From NCBI GenBank assembly GCA_963931865.1, contig OZ007506.1, positions 8,887,438-8,951,437 on the forward strand: DNA of 64,000 nt, read 5' to 3'. A model generated the notes under the pieces. The model worked only from the letters and a program-made list of their open reading frames with translations, was not told the origin of the DNA and did not search any database. Each line of letters starts with the position of its first letter. The first letter of the stretch is position 1. This document shows positions 34,567-59,644 of this stretch, one piece after another. Made by a program: the position numbers and the translations under genes. This DNA comes from Axinella damicornis (lineage: Eukaryota; Porifera; Demospongiae; Axinellida; Axinellidae).

Positions 34567-34935
34567 TAGGCTTGGGCAGATTATTCCTGCTTTTCCACCT
34601 ATTATTCTTTTATTTGATTCCCCTAAACCTTCCCATAATCTAGTACCTATTATTCTCGAATTATTCTCAATTCGGGCAGCTCAACAGTGACCTCACTTCA
34701 ACGTTGGAGGAGTCAATGTCATCCGAATCAGATTCCACACTGGGTCTACTGAACTACTAGTACCACTGCTGGCAGCCATCAGGAACTAGAACTAGCAAAT
34801 TATTTATGTAGCATGCAAGTGGTGTGCACGTGCACATTGACTGAATGAATGTAACCTATTATTCCTGCATTATTCCGGAATCTCCCCACTACCTATTATT
34901 CCCCAAATTATTCCGGAATAATCCGCCCAAGCCTA
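34567..34935. mobile_element. hAT-type MITE with perfect 8-bp target duplication
   Basis: Ends TAGGCTTGGGC (left) and GCCCAAGCCTA (right) with further inward pairing (GATTATTCC, GGAATAATC). CTGGCACA occurs immediately outside both ends (34559-34566 and 34936-34943). An 8-bp duplication is the mark of hAT elements. It is AT-rich inside, with repeated ATTATTC, and encodes nothing. It split the 29-bp minisatellite, since the duplicated octamer is minisatellite sequence. Confidence 0.9.
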
Positions 34936-35432
34936 CTGGCACAGTATGAGGTTATCGTAGGATGAGGTAGCTACGTAGCTGCTGGCTAAGTCTGATGCAA
35001 TGGCATGCTGCCGTTGTGAGATGCACTGGCCTGCAATTGGCTCGATATGCTGCCATGGCTAGCAACTGGCAAGTATGATGCAATAGCCAGCACAACATGT
35101 GAACCTATGGCCAATGGTTGGCAAAAATATGATGCAATAGTATGATGCCATGGCTAGGAACTTGTGAATCCGTATGATGCAATGGCTGAGCATGATGAGA
35201 GGCCAGCAACTGGCAGGTATAACGGCAAATAGTGGTGGTGGGATTGGTATAACCAATGAATACAGAGGCTGACATTGGTAGAGCAGCTGACTAATGGTAG
35301 AGCAATTAGTAAACCGCGGTGATAGAGCTACATATAGTGGCAACCGCCGAAGTTACTACAGCTCCAAGGATACGCCGTTGCTGGATTGCGTGCCGACCAC
35401 AGGCCCTCCATCTATAGAGTGGAAAATTGGGA

Positions 35433-35455
35433 GGGGGGGGGGGGGGGGGGGGGGG
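35433..35455. repeat. Poly(G) tract, 23 nt
   Basis: Uninterrupted G run in non-coding DNA (34944-36060 holds no gene I can support). Confidence 0.95.
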
Positions 35456-36060
35456 AAGGGGAGTATATCTGCAATTGCGAGAAACTGCTGCAAGTAGCGA
35501 GTAGCTGCTGGATGCTGGATTGCTGACCGCTTCTGATTACACCACGAGGCAGATCTCGTGATCCGTAGATGGCAGGCGCATCACGTGACCCGCCACGTGG
35601 TGGTACATTAACCTCTACCGCACGTTAATAGACTAAGCACCCTTGTACAATTGTGGCACAAGTGGGGAGGCCCCCACTAACCAACCCTGTGTGCGGTCCA
35701 AGAGTGCAGCCTGTTAACTGGTGTTTGCGAGGCAAACACTGCATGTTGCACCAAGCCCCACAACCCCATCCACCAGTTGCATCCGAGTAACCTCCGGTGC
35801 ACCTGTTGAAATAATTACTGCCGCCCCGTCTATGCCAAAACTCATATTTTGTAATCACTTTTATAGCCACTGCCTACACGTACAGTTGCTACAACTGCAA
35901 ACAGCTAAAAGCATGTACAAGTAATTAATGAAACCTTCTATATAAATTCTTATGGGGTTATGGGTATTCATTTGGCTGCTACAGGGTGCACTGCATGGGT
36001 AAAATGGATATAGATACAAAATGCGACTTAATTGTCTACATTGCACGATTAGTTATGTCT

Positions 36061-36091
36061 GCACGCACAACACACACACACACACACGCAC

Positions 36092-36132
<41 letters not shown>

Positions 36133-36232
36133 CACACACACACACACACACACATGCACAACCAACACACACACACACACACACACACAAAACACACGCA
36201 ACACACACACACACACTCACACCACACATTAA
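36061..36232 (+). repeat. (CA)n microsatellite
   Basis: Interrupted CA-dinucleotide array. His/Thr-rich frames over it are artefacts. Confidence 0.95.
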
Positions 36233-36235
36233 TTT

Positions 36236-37600
36236 TATGCACAGGAATCGAAACCCGGAACTTTCATCCCTGTTGACACAGGACCCCCTCCAACCAACAT
36301 ACAGCTCTCTCATGCATCAAGTTACTGATCAGGAAAATGACTGTACCATCATACAATGAAGTTGCCACTACAATAGTACTGTAGGCAGCAATCCTTTGAT
36401 GCAGTGTCTGAATAATAGATGCTTGTCCCGAGTGCATTGAAGCATGAATAGTGCACCAGCATTGCATGCATTGATCTCACATGTGGTGGTCCCTTTCAGT
36501 GACACGTTTACCACAATCACAATCACAATCGGTATGTGTTGTTTAATTTGTGCCCTCAGACACATGCCTACTACATACATTGTACGTTTTGGGGAGAGCT
36601 ATAGTTTGATTTGTTTCAGGACAGCATGGGTATAATTAAGGCAGTACTGAGCCGTATTGATCCCATGTACTCGCCATAGTCCATAGGAGTAAGGTATCCT
36701 GGTTCCATATGCAGGTTTCAATCGAATCAATCAAATCCACAAGCTGTGGGAGATGTAGCTAACTGGTCAGTCCACACGTTCCTGAGAAATGGGCTCCGAG
36801 TTGAATCAACTTATTTCTGAAGTCGTCAAAGAGAAGTTTGTAATAATTATTTCACTTATCTTTTGCAAACACTCTCCCTTGACCTTGCTACTTAGCCTCG
36901 TTCCCAGTCCCACGCCCAGCTTTTCGTCGCATGCAGTACGCTTTACCATACCGCAAGCAATGAAAAGCTGAGCTACTTGCTACTTCAAAATAGCAAAGAG
37001 TGAGGTTTTCCAACTGCTAGTCAGGTTTCTCCACATCATGCAAGTCCCGCAGCTAGCCTCATTCCAGGTGCTCGGTAATTTGGGAGCGCCTGGGAACAAG
37101 GCTACTTCCACAGCTTAAGCCCAACCTCTGCAGCTCCTGCTGCAGGTGTGCAGAACAACCGGCGCAGCAAGAAAGGTGGAAGTGCACAAGAGTGCACTAT
37201 CACGGTGCAAGTGGTGCACAAGTCAGAAAATGCCTATCATGTCCCTGCTTGTGCACTGCAGTGGGCAAGCAGTGCACAAACTTGTGCATTTCCTGGCTTG
37301 TGCACCATATGCATGCACTTGCCCACTGCGCACAAAATTAATTTTTCTTGTTGTGAGGAATATATACCTGCCATACTTGTATGCAGCTTTCCTCATAATT
37401 ATTATAGATGTACCTCTATCAGAGCCTCTGGGATCGAGCTATAGATACCCCACCCGCCCCGAAGAATTCATATCATCTGTTGACACATATGCAGGACCCC
37501 TTCCCCATCATAGTGATTGCAAAAAAAAAACATGCATAGATTGATTTTCCTCAGCACGTAATTATATATAAAGTCATACTATGAACAAAAGATTACTAGT
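36236..37600. other. Non-coding; two short foldbacks
   Basis: Ends of the TAGCCTCGTTCCCAG family at 36894-36980 and a complete small foldback at 37054-37105. 37140-37330 is rich in GTGCAC/TGTGCA words. No gene supported. Confidence 0.5.
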
Positions 37601-37607
37601 CCGCATC

Positions 37608-37854
37608 CTACTGGAACTTAGGGTTATGGTCGCTCCCTACATGATGTCGCAATGGTGAAACACTACGCTCTGGTGCCACGGTCCCTTGCCTCGTGCTCTC
37701 ACGCACCCCCAGACCAATGATTTTAAAGAACGCCACCTCAACGTTTGCGAGAGGAAACTCAACACACACTGCTACAATTGCAGCTGCTCCATAGGACAGA
37801 ACCACAGATGCAACAGCAAACACAGCTAATGGTATGTCAGAATAGTGGAAGGGT
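37608..37854 (-). CDS. C-terminal exon of an NRF-6/OACYL-like membrane acyltransferase
   Basis: An open frame leaves the N gap and runs 82 codons to a stop at 37608. It is hydrophobic at first (PLAVFAVASVVLSYGAAAIV), followed by CVEFPLANVEVAFFKIIGLG. Ending in a last membrane helix and an E-(F/M)-P-x-x-N-(L/V)-E motif is typical of the acyltransferase-3 family of nose-resistant-to-fluoxetine proteins, multi-pass membrane enzymes or lipid transporters. The family call rests on this short segment, and the rest of the gene is lost in the gap. Confidence 0.45.
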
Positions 37855-38054
37855 NNNNNNNNNNNNNNNNNNNNNNNNNNNNNNNNNNNNNNNNNNNNNN
37901 NNNNNNNNNNNNNNNNNNNNNNNNNNNNNNNNNNNNNNNNNNNNNNNNNNNNNNNNNNNNNNNNNNNNNNNNNNNNNNNNNNNNNNNNNNNNNNNNNNNN
38001 NNNNNNNNNNNNNNNNNNNNNNNNNNNNNNNNNNNNNNNNNNNNNNNNNNNNNN
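37855..38054. other. Assembly gap of exactly 200 N
   Basis: A round 200-base N run, probably a placeholder of unknown true size. A TTC39 exon enters it from the right and an unrelated coding exon leaves it on the left. Confidence 0.98.
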
Positions 38055-51293
<13,239 letters not shown>

Positions 51294-51612
51294 TTTCCAC
51301 AAAACGATGAATTTACTAAGCATGCGCAGTAGATCTGTAGTGGGCTGGCCTAGCCCTGCAGCCACGCCTCCAGGTCTACTGGCTGCAGAAGCATGTATTC
51401 ACACATGTGTGCGGCCCCCTACAAAGGCTGCACACCTATTACCCAACAGTAATGCAACTGCACTGCGATCTAGCTAGCCACTAGAGACTACTCGGTAAGC
51501 TGGGTGAATCTAAATTGGCGGTAGAAGTAGAGTCTACATTGCCCCTCCCCCGTACCCCCTCGCAAATTGGCGGGATCCGAGATACTGTATTCGATTCTCT
51601 GCAGGTACACCG
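51294..51612. promoter_or_regulatory. Putative bidirectional promoter of TTC39 and MRNIP
   Basis: The two start codons are 319 bp apart and point outward. No TATA box is evident. GCATGCGCAG near 51321 resembles an NRF-1 half-site, common in bidirectional housekeeping promoters. Transcription starts cannot be placed from sequence alone. Confidence 0.55.
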
Positions 51613-54600
51613 ATGGCAAAGATGGTCCAGGTATTTATGGTGGTGCGTTGCTACTCGTGTGAGACTTTTCAGGTTCAGCAGGTAAGTCTGTAATTTGAAC
51701 GTAGATTCTGCAAGTTCTCTCAACAACGTGTCCTAATTACAGATTAGGTTCCGAAAGGTTGAATACAGTACTACTACTACGCGAGACTACCGCTAACGTG
51801 CATTTGATTTGGGCAGCTGCATTAGTTTCCTTTGAGTGCAAGGGCTATCTTCATGCAAGGCCTGCTGCTAACCTAGACTATAGAGTCTAGATATAGGCAT
51901 AAGCTGCTAATCCTGCTCCAAGAATGGGTTAATGAACTCTTGTCACATGACTAAACAGAGACTCCCCACTCTCTACACACACACACATACTGCACTCAAA
52001 CTAAACAGGTGAAGAAGACGAACAAATGGGTGTGTAAAGTGTGCAATGCGAAGCAGTCGGTAATCAAGTTCTATGGGAAGGGTGGTGCCGCTGACTGCCG
52101 CAAACACGTGCAGATGCTGAACATGATGAGAGGAAAGAAGGAAGCCGAGAGGTGAGTGGGCAGCTGGACCCCAAATGTCCCTGCTGTTAATTACTTTCCC
52201 CCACACACTTCCCCCCCCCCCCCCCCCCCCTCACACACACACACTCCTCACATGCACCCCTGTCCCAACCCACACACTCACACTCGCACCCATTTTCTCC
52301 TCCCCACTCACATACAGACTTCTCCTCTCCCCACACACACACCCCTGTCCCCCTGCTCCCACACTCACACTCATATCCCATCCCCGCACACGCACCCCTG
52401 TCCCCCTGCTCCCACACACTCACCCACATTCCAGTGGCGGATCTAGAAATTTGGAAAGGGGGGTTCAGTGGTGAATGTAGTGAACAGAGGCGCGAAGTGC
52501 CGATCTGTCTTCCGCGCAAAGCGCAGAAAATTTTTTCGCGGTCATTTTTCAGATGGGCTGTCGTAGCACCTTCGTGCTTTGCACTGCACTGCCACTGCTC
52601 TCTGGTTTCTGTGCAATCCGTGACCGTCTGCATGACTCTCGCAATGCGCTCTTGCTCTCGACGTGAATTAATTCCGTTCCAATTAAGTGTACAACCTACC
52701 TAGCCTACGTACTCTGGCCTACGTACATAGACGGTACGGTAGCTAGCTAAGTGAGTTAAGGACTCTAGGCCTAGTCAAACGTCTGAAGATCAGCTGATAC
52801 GTGAGTGTGTAACTGTGCCTCAGCCTAGCCCTGGTTGTTGTTGCTGCATGCCACTGCTGCATAATCATTTATGTGCCGCCATTTGCACCCCCCCCCCCCC
52901 CCCCCCCCAAATCTGCCACTGCATTCTCCTATCCCCTCCCCGCACACACTCCCCTGTTCCCCTCCCCACTCCCCTGTTCCCCTCCCCACTCAATTGTATA
53001 CTCCTCTCCCCTCCCTGCACACACATCCCTGTCTTCCTCCCCACATGCTCACACCTGCACACACACAAGTTGGATGGAGAACCACCCTCCTGAAGACTAC
53101 GCCAGTACCTTCCAGACAGAGGACCAAGTGCTGCAACTAACTGATGAGCTTGTAGGTACCCTTGAAAAAACTGTGTGGGGGATACACAGTTTTTTTTTTT
53201 CCTTTAAGGTTACAGGATACTTGTGCGCGCGCCGTGTGAAATGTATTGGGAAATGTGTGCTTAAGCTCGCTAACCAAAAATCTCGAGTACGAAGAGCGTG
53301 AGCAACTTGATTCTGGTGGTGGAGGTGCGCTGTCACAAAGTGCAGGGCATGACGGAAGCTTTTTCGATAGTATAATCTCTGGCAAATTTATCTGCTGTCT
53401 CACTCGAGAAAAGCGGTAAATACGGCTTTTTGGCGAACTTAACTGCTCGTTTTTGCACGGCTATACAGCATATCGGTAAAAGCTTCCGTCATGCCCTGCA
53501 CCTTGTGACAGCGCACCTCCACCTCTAGAATCAAGTTGCTCACACTGTTCGTACCAGAGATTTTGGTTAGCGAGCTTAAGTATGCATTTCCCAATACATT
53601 TCGCACGGCACGCGCACGAGTATCCCGTAACCTCAATATAAGTACCCCGGTATGTTTCAAAACAATGTAGATCTATTCCAACCCATCTCATGCCCAGTTG
53701 TCCATGCCCTCTGGCAGAGATCGTCTGCGCTTGACTTACATTTCTTTTCACTAAGGCATATCCAGTGAAGATAGTGTTGATTGCTCCACAATTGCCAGAG
53801 AAACTTGAAGGTAGATGCCCTTTCTGTATTTTGTCGTGAAGCCCTACCTCAACATGTCAGGGAAGTTCACTAACCGTGAAGGATCAAAAGTGTGGTGAAC
53901 TTGGTTACCGTGGGGTTTTTTTAGTTGGAGTAGGCTGAAAGATTCTTAGAAGCTGCGAAGGGTGTCATAAATCGTCCTCCCTACGAACTGTTTAAACTGA
54001 GATTCTTCGATCGTTCGGTGACATAACTTATGCATGCGCTCAATGATTTCATTTACCATCCGACATTCCAGATGAGAACAGTGTTGAAATGTCACTCCAA
54101 ACATGTGCTACAACCAAACCAGACGTTCTCCGCTCCGCTCTGGGACATGGACGGCTGGGCACAAGACTGAGACAAACACTTCTTGATACTCTGGGTTTTG
54201 GGAGGAGGGTGTGAAACATATCATGTTATCAACATTTTCAATCCCTTCACAGAGATGTTCAAAATACATTAATGACTAGTTTTGTATGCTGAAGATAATG
54301 ACCAAATCATGTTTCACACACCCCATGTTTCCACCAACCAGCCTGACCACCATCCTGTGTTGGTGTCCGGTAAACAAAGCAAGTGGACAACTTTCATCGA
54401 ACCGCAAGACTCAGAAGAGGTGAGTTATGTCTCATCTCAAGGTCACTCCCCTAGACTCCATAATGACAACTATAAGTAATATTTATATACCACTTTGCCG
54501 TGCATTACGGGTTTTAGTGCACGAGGGCAATCTAGTTAACGGTCGAGGGCGAGATAATGGGAGCCGAAGGCGAGTGCATTATCCGCCCGAGACCGTTAAC

Positions 54601-57600
54601 TAGATTGCCCGAGTGCACTAAAGCCCGTAATGCACGGCAAAGTGGTATCTAAACTACTTAGTGCAACTCACCGACCCGAGACAGCCTTTGATCTTTGAAA
54701 AGTGTGCATTATCTAGATAATGCACACTAAAGTGTGCAATAAGCGATTTAATGCTCCGTCATGTGATCGATTCTGAGGCGTCTGATTCGTTGAGGGTCAC
54801 GTGAGTAGCACTAATTATATCCACAGTGAAGACCTTGACATGTTTGTTTTGGGGATGTTGATTTTAGGCTCTTGATCGTTGACCACACCACATTCTCTGC
54901 CTTTCAACTCTTGACTGCTTGTGGTACCGTAGAGATGCAGCCCCGCCCCCTCCTTAGTGTGCACTGAACGTTGACTATAGTGTTGCAGCCACACCGCAAC
55001 TTGGTATACACTGTATAGACTATGGTGTTGCAGCCCCACCCCTTCCTTAGTATGCACTGCATGTTGTTTTGGTAATTGGGGCAATTTTAAATCAGCAGAT
55101 TCAGGAGCGCATAATGAGGGAGGCACTGCCGTCTGCCTCATTATGCACTCCTGACGGATTTCACTTGCATGTGCACAATAATATTAAAATTCGGTGGCGA
55201 CAGCAACGACAGAGACAGCTCGTGGACCTACTGCCGTTGCCAGTGACGTACCTGCTAGACTTCTTCCGCTAACGCTAACCTGACTCACAGTTGCTGTGAT
55301 GTGCACAAGTGTATGTTTAGTGTCATGGCCTAGCTACTATGCTCATTGCCAGGTCACATTCTGATGACAGTCATGTGAATGCAAGTTGCAACTGATCCAT
55401 GCATGCATGTCTTGCACGTGCATGCACGTCGCTCAGGCTCGACCTCCAATGTCCTGCATTCCACTAGTGATACATGTATGCCATCACATGCACCCCTGAA
55501 TTGTAGCTTCATTTGGGCTGTAGTTGCAGCACGTACATGGGCAGCAGGTTCGAGAGGGACTATAATTTGGGCGAGCCCCCACATGTTATTTTTCTATTGG
55601 TCGTATGTCGTGCTGTAAATCACTTCCTGCTCGTATTTGCGTGTTCTTGCGTCATGCGTTAATTCAAACCACAAATGACTCACCATTGCAACGACATTGA
55701 CTTGGAGCCAGAGACTGTCTGACTGAGACACGAACAGTCTACCTCAACAAGGCCTTATAAGGATGGAAACCATAGCACACGGCAGAGAATGTCATGAATA
55801 CGGGGAGAGTGCTTCAAGCCATCTCACCCTGCATGCAGAGCACATCATGGTGTGCAGCATGTAGAGCTATAAATTGTGTCATATAATTTCTGTGCCTGAG
55901 GTTGTGCTAAATTACTGGACAAGTAGATTTTGCTGAAGCTCGTCCCACAATGCTCAGCGTAGTCATGAGGATGTATATCCCCAGAGACGCTTCTTAGGGT
56001 ACCTTGTCGACCACACCTCTGCTGTTCACCTCCAACCTGAAAACTCTCTCCAGGCTGTCTTCCCACTTGTTCCGCATCCTTTTACAGTCACATCTCTTGC
56101 TGTAGCCATTGAAATGGTAGCCATGCATGAGTAGTCTCGGTCCTTGTTGTAGCGATCTCCAATTTGAGCGATTTCTTTGCGGTGAGGACACTGAACCAGT
56201 CATAATATATATATAATACGTACAGCAAAACAAAGCTGAGTGATCTGTGTGGGGCTCCCTCAGGCTCACCCCAATCATACTGTTGTGTTGCAGCCCTGCC
56301 CCCTCCTTAGTTTACACCAAGTTGACTGCTGTGGTAATATTATTCTACCACAGTGCGTGGGCGTTCCTTTGATGTACCACGGAAGATAAATCGCATAACC
56401 TCCGCTATGATGTCATAGCGGAGGTTATGCGATTTATCCTCCGCGGTACATCAAAGGATCGCCACGCTGTGCTGAGAATCAGAGTTGTAGCTGTCTAGCA
56501 GCCGGATCCAGCTACTAACTTGACTTGGAGGTTATGTCTGTGGTAGAAGCCGGATCTACTACATCGACTCGGAGGTTATGCGGTTTATCCTCCTTGGGAA
56601 AGTTTAGCATCGGCTTCGCCTCGTCCAAACTTTCCCGCGGAGGATAAATTGCATAACCTCCGCGTCCACGTAGTAGATCCTATATGTATACACTGCATGT
56701 TGACTGCTGTGGTGATATTACTTTGTGTTGACTGCTGATATGGGATATTATCCAACAGATATCTGCCAATACCAATAACCGATCCAATACTGTAGGTTCT
56801 CGTGTTTGTCTCACCTTGTGAAATCTTTTGGCCACAAGCACTGCAAACAGCAAACTTGGATCCTCTCCGACTGAATAAACTCCCAAATTAGCGACTTCTT
56901 CCCTCGACTCATCATACTTCGCAACAATCACTGCACTGACAATTGCTAGCATGTGGTTATGCAAAACGCATGCTCCATTTATCGACTGAGTTATCAGCAG
57001 AATTTACCGATACCGATACTCCCCAGGAACGTGATTATCGACCCGATACCGATAAAAGATTATCGGTGCATCACTAATAGTGTTGCAGCCCCGCCCCCTC
57101 CTTAGTAATATTATACTGTTGTGTTGCAGCCCTGCCCCATGCACTTCGCTTAGGCCCGCCCTCCAATGTCCTACATTCCACTAATAGTATATACACTGCT
57201 GCTGCTGCTGTCTGCATGTTGACCGCTGTGGTAACCATTATAGTGTTGCAGCCCTTAAGTATACACTGCTGTGGTAATAAGCTTGTATATACATTGTGTT
57301 CACCATTACACATCTCTGCAAGATCAGAATAACCATTCACATAATTGGCATCACTGTAACCATTGCAGATTTACATCACCATTACCTCACCTCATCTTTG
57401 TAGGATTCTGATCCAGACGGCATGTACACATTAGACAAGAATACATTTGTGCAAGCTCACAAGAAAGCAAGAAAACAAGTGACAAGGTACAAAGATGGTG
57501 ATGATCAGGTTTTGGCTCATGTTGTATTGTGTGAAACAAGACCTGGCAGGCTTTCCACTTTGTGTGCACCGGAGGACATGCCTTGTTGTCTGAGGCTTCA

Positions 57601-58541
57601 GTTCACTCTCATCTGTGTATTCGATCTCTCTTGTCATGGAGGGTCAAGCATAAAACTCTCCATGCATGAAGTATTCGGTGTATGTCCTAAGGTGCAGGCA
57701 TTGGCCAGTGTTGTCTGAGGGTGTGGCCTGGGAGCAAGGCTAGGCATGGCAGAATGAAATCTCAATAGAGGGCACATTGGGTACAATCAGGTGTTTTGTC
57801 CTTTGTAGAGAGGTTGTCCTCTTCTCGGAGGTTCAAAATGTACTAGAACTATAGGGAAACCTATTGGGAAGTTGAAATCATCCTTTGTACACTGTAGAGA
57901 GGTCTATTATCCCTATATCGGAGGGAGGTTTATTGTAACTCAAAATCTGTGTTGAATATGTTCTTTGGGGATCATACGTGTTATATAACTGTTGTGGTCC
58001 TCTGTGACATAGGAGTTCATCAGATCGAGGTCCCCACCCGCGCCCTCTCCCCAAATCAGCACGATCAACCCTTCCAATCCGGAGCACCGCGGCTCCCAAG
58101 AGGGTGGACACTGTGTACCCTTACTCCAGCGTCAGCCAGGAGATGGAGATGCTCCTCGACGACCATACTGCCCGACTAAAGAGCTCAAAATCTTGCTACA
58201 CGTTGGTCCCTGAGAAGTATACTAAGTTAGATGATGGAGACCAGACACAGTCACAATCGCTTCAAGACCTCTCTGTGGGTCCACCCCAACTGAGTCACCA
58301 AGACAGCATAGCTATCATTCGGGAAGACATTAGCAGGTTCTCTACCGATGCCAAACAGATCCCAAATGTGTCATCAAGGTGGTCTAAATTTATGTGCGAG
58401 AGTGAAAGTGATTCAGAAGAGAAAGCAAGGGAGGAAGAGGGGGAAGGGGAGGAGACGGAGGAGACCGACACCAAGAGCAGTGCCCACATTCTCAGTAGCA
58501 GAACAGCTGTTGCTAAGTACACATTCGAACAGACAATATAA
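51613..58541 (+). CDS. MRNIP: MRN complex-interacting protein (MRNIP)
   Basis: Six in-phase GT-AG exons: 51613-51681, 52009-52151, 53070-53151, 54342-54419, 57404-57486, 58013-58541 (stop), giving 327 residues; human MRNIP is of similar length. The N-terminus has the family's zinc-ribbon pattern (VVRCYSCETFQVQQVKK, KWVCKVCNAKQSVIKFYGKG) and the DCRKHVQMLN block. Two short W-K/T-F motifs, QSKWTTFIEP and VSSRWSKFMCE, recur in the middle and near the end. The C-terminus is acidic (Glu/Thr run). MRNIP binds the MRE11-RAD50-NBS1 complex in the nucleus and promotes its DNA-damage response (family knowledge). Introns carry a hAT-like MITE, a 500-bp foldback, foldback copy B and others. It shares an upstream region with TTC39 and converges with the PRMT9-like gene. 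Confidence 0.93.
52211..52230. repeat. Poly(C) tract, 20 nt
   Basis: C run in MRNIP intron 2, followed by CA-rich and CCCCTGTCCCC repeats to 52430. Confidence 0.95.
52432..52921. mobile_element. hAT-like MITE in MRNIP intron 2
   Basis: Left end CAGTGGCGGATCTAGAAATT, right end AAATCTGCCACTG; CAGTGGCG ends are typical of hAT elements. CATTC stands directly outside both ends (52427-52431 and 52922-52926), shorter than the 8 bp expected, so the duplication is worn or the family call is imperfect. Just inside the right end is a 21-nt poly(C) (52888-52908), matched by GGGGGG inside the left end. Confidence 0.7.
53153..53655. mobile_element. About 500-bp foldback in MRNIP intron 3
   Basis: Arms of about 165 nt (53205-53370 and 53470-53640): GAAATGTATTGGGAAATG pairs with CATTTCCCAATACATTTC, and GTGCAGGGCATGACGGAAGC with its complement. 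The left arm starts about 2 nt after the end of exon 3 and so overlaps the splice donor. A small extra hairpin (AAAAACTGTGT/ACACAGTTTTT) lies at 53165-53200. Confidence 0.8.
54473..54814 (+). mobile_element. Foldback element, copy B (unoccupied site)
   Basis: 342 bp in MRNIP intron 4, uninterrupted relative of 1188-2014. The hairpin half (to about 54656) pairs ACCACTTTGCCGTGCATTAC with its complement. It holds the single TTAA at 54596-54599 into which the MITE inserted in copy A. Confidence 0.85.
54930..57300. repeat. Cluster of GTTGCAGCCCCGCCCCCTCC repeats, MRNIP intron 4
   Basis: At least seven copies of a short block, GTGTTGCAGCCCCGCCCCCT then CCTTAGT and GCATGTTGACTGCTGTGGTA, near 54940, 54985, 55030, 56285, 57080, 57118 and 57243. 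A CTCCAATGTCCTGCATTCCA block recurs at 55445 and 57160. No coding sequence. Confidence 0.65.
56343..56683. mobile_element. Double-hairpin element, copy 1, MRNIP intron 4
   Basis: Two hairpins side by side. Unit 1 runs TTCTACCACAG to CTGTGGTAGAA and holds a strong palindrome around GCATAACCTCCGCTATGATG. Unit 2 runs GGATCTACTAC to GTAGTAGATCC and holds CCAAACTTTCCCGCGGAGGA with its complement. Copy 2 is at 61790-62122. Confidence 0.85.
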
Positions 58542-59644
58542 TGTCATGTGACTGACTCCACTATTGACAATGCACACACACACACACCTCAAAGAATACT
58601 GGAGCCACATGTATCCCCTCTTGCAGGACTCATTATCATTGATCTGCTCACGTGTATTAGAATGTGTTTGCCTTATTTATTTGTTTGTCCTATTTATTTC
58701 TTATTCACTCTGTTTCCAGTTCATATTACTGCAGTGGCAGTGTACATGTAGTCACTTCAGGACCAACTACTGCTGATTGGTATAATGATATTGCTATCAT
58801 GAAAGTGGCAACCACACTTCTCGTACCATGGTAGGGTAATCTTCTATCTTAGAGGGAGGCATGCACTTCTGAGAACCATTTGAGTATTGTGGTATGCATG
58901 CAGACAGTGATCGAGTTCCAGGGTGCTAATCTCATTAAATTTGGCAAACAGATGACAAGATAGTTAGGTTCCTACATGAGAAGACAGTACTTGTGAGACA
59001 CACAGGTGCAATTCTAGCCATGGGTCTTACTATCAGTATAATTATATAATATTATTCTACCAGGTCCTCCTTAGCTCTCATATCATCAAGGGCGCATTGT
59101 ATATTTATTCCGTGGGTCTGCACCTGAAGATCTTCCTCCAGGATGTGCTGATTAGTGGTGTTGCTCTCCAAGTCCTTGCTCCAAGATTTCCCTGGGCTGA
59201 CAGGACGTGCAGCCCAGGAGGGGAAGGGAAAGGAACCGGAGGTCATCAATACATTAAGATTTTAACCGTGTGTTTGTGTGTGTGTACTGTGTGTCTGTAA
59301 CGGAAGTGGGATGTTCGTGGGGCGGGACTAGACATGTTATTGAGTTGAAGCGGATGCCGCAATCGGGCCCGGGAGCAGCAGCTGAAGCGATGCAAGCGGC
59401 GAGCAGCAGCTGAAGCGGATGCAATCGGGGAGCAGCTCTGCACATGCAGAGAGCTGTCCGGCGCCGGATTACGCACGGTAGGCGAACGAGGGAAAGTCAA
59501 TGGGTGACCAATGGGTACAAGTAAGGGGTTGTTGTTGTCATAACAACTCGATACTATTCAGTGGCAAGCAGAAGCTCAAAGGCCATGCAGCAAACAAGAA
59601 AGTTCAAGGAAGTGATACTTCATGATCTGTACAATCATGTATCT
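58542..59644. other. Intergenic region between convergent genes
   Basis: 3' flanks of MRNIP and the PRMT9-like gene. Contains a CA run (58571-58588) and a GC-rich patch with a repeated GAGCAGCAGCTGAAGCG motif (59370-59425). No further gene seen. Confidence 0.55.

Noticed and set aside
33924..34567. Three long minus-strand frames with a repeated CQLLAIASY pattern
   Set aside because: All three come from the 29-bp minisatellite, whose unit length rotates the frame, so similar peptides appear in every frame.
36021..36359. His/Thr-rich protein of 112 codons
   Set aside because: A (CA)n microsatellite in translation.
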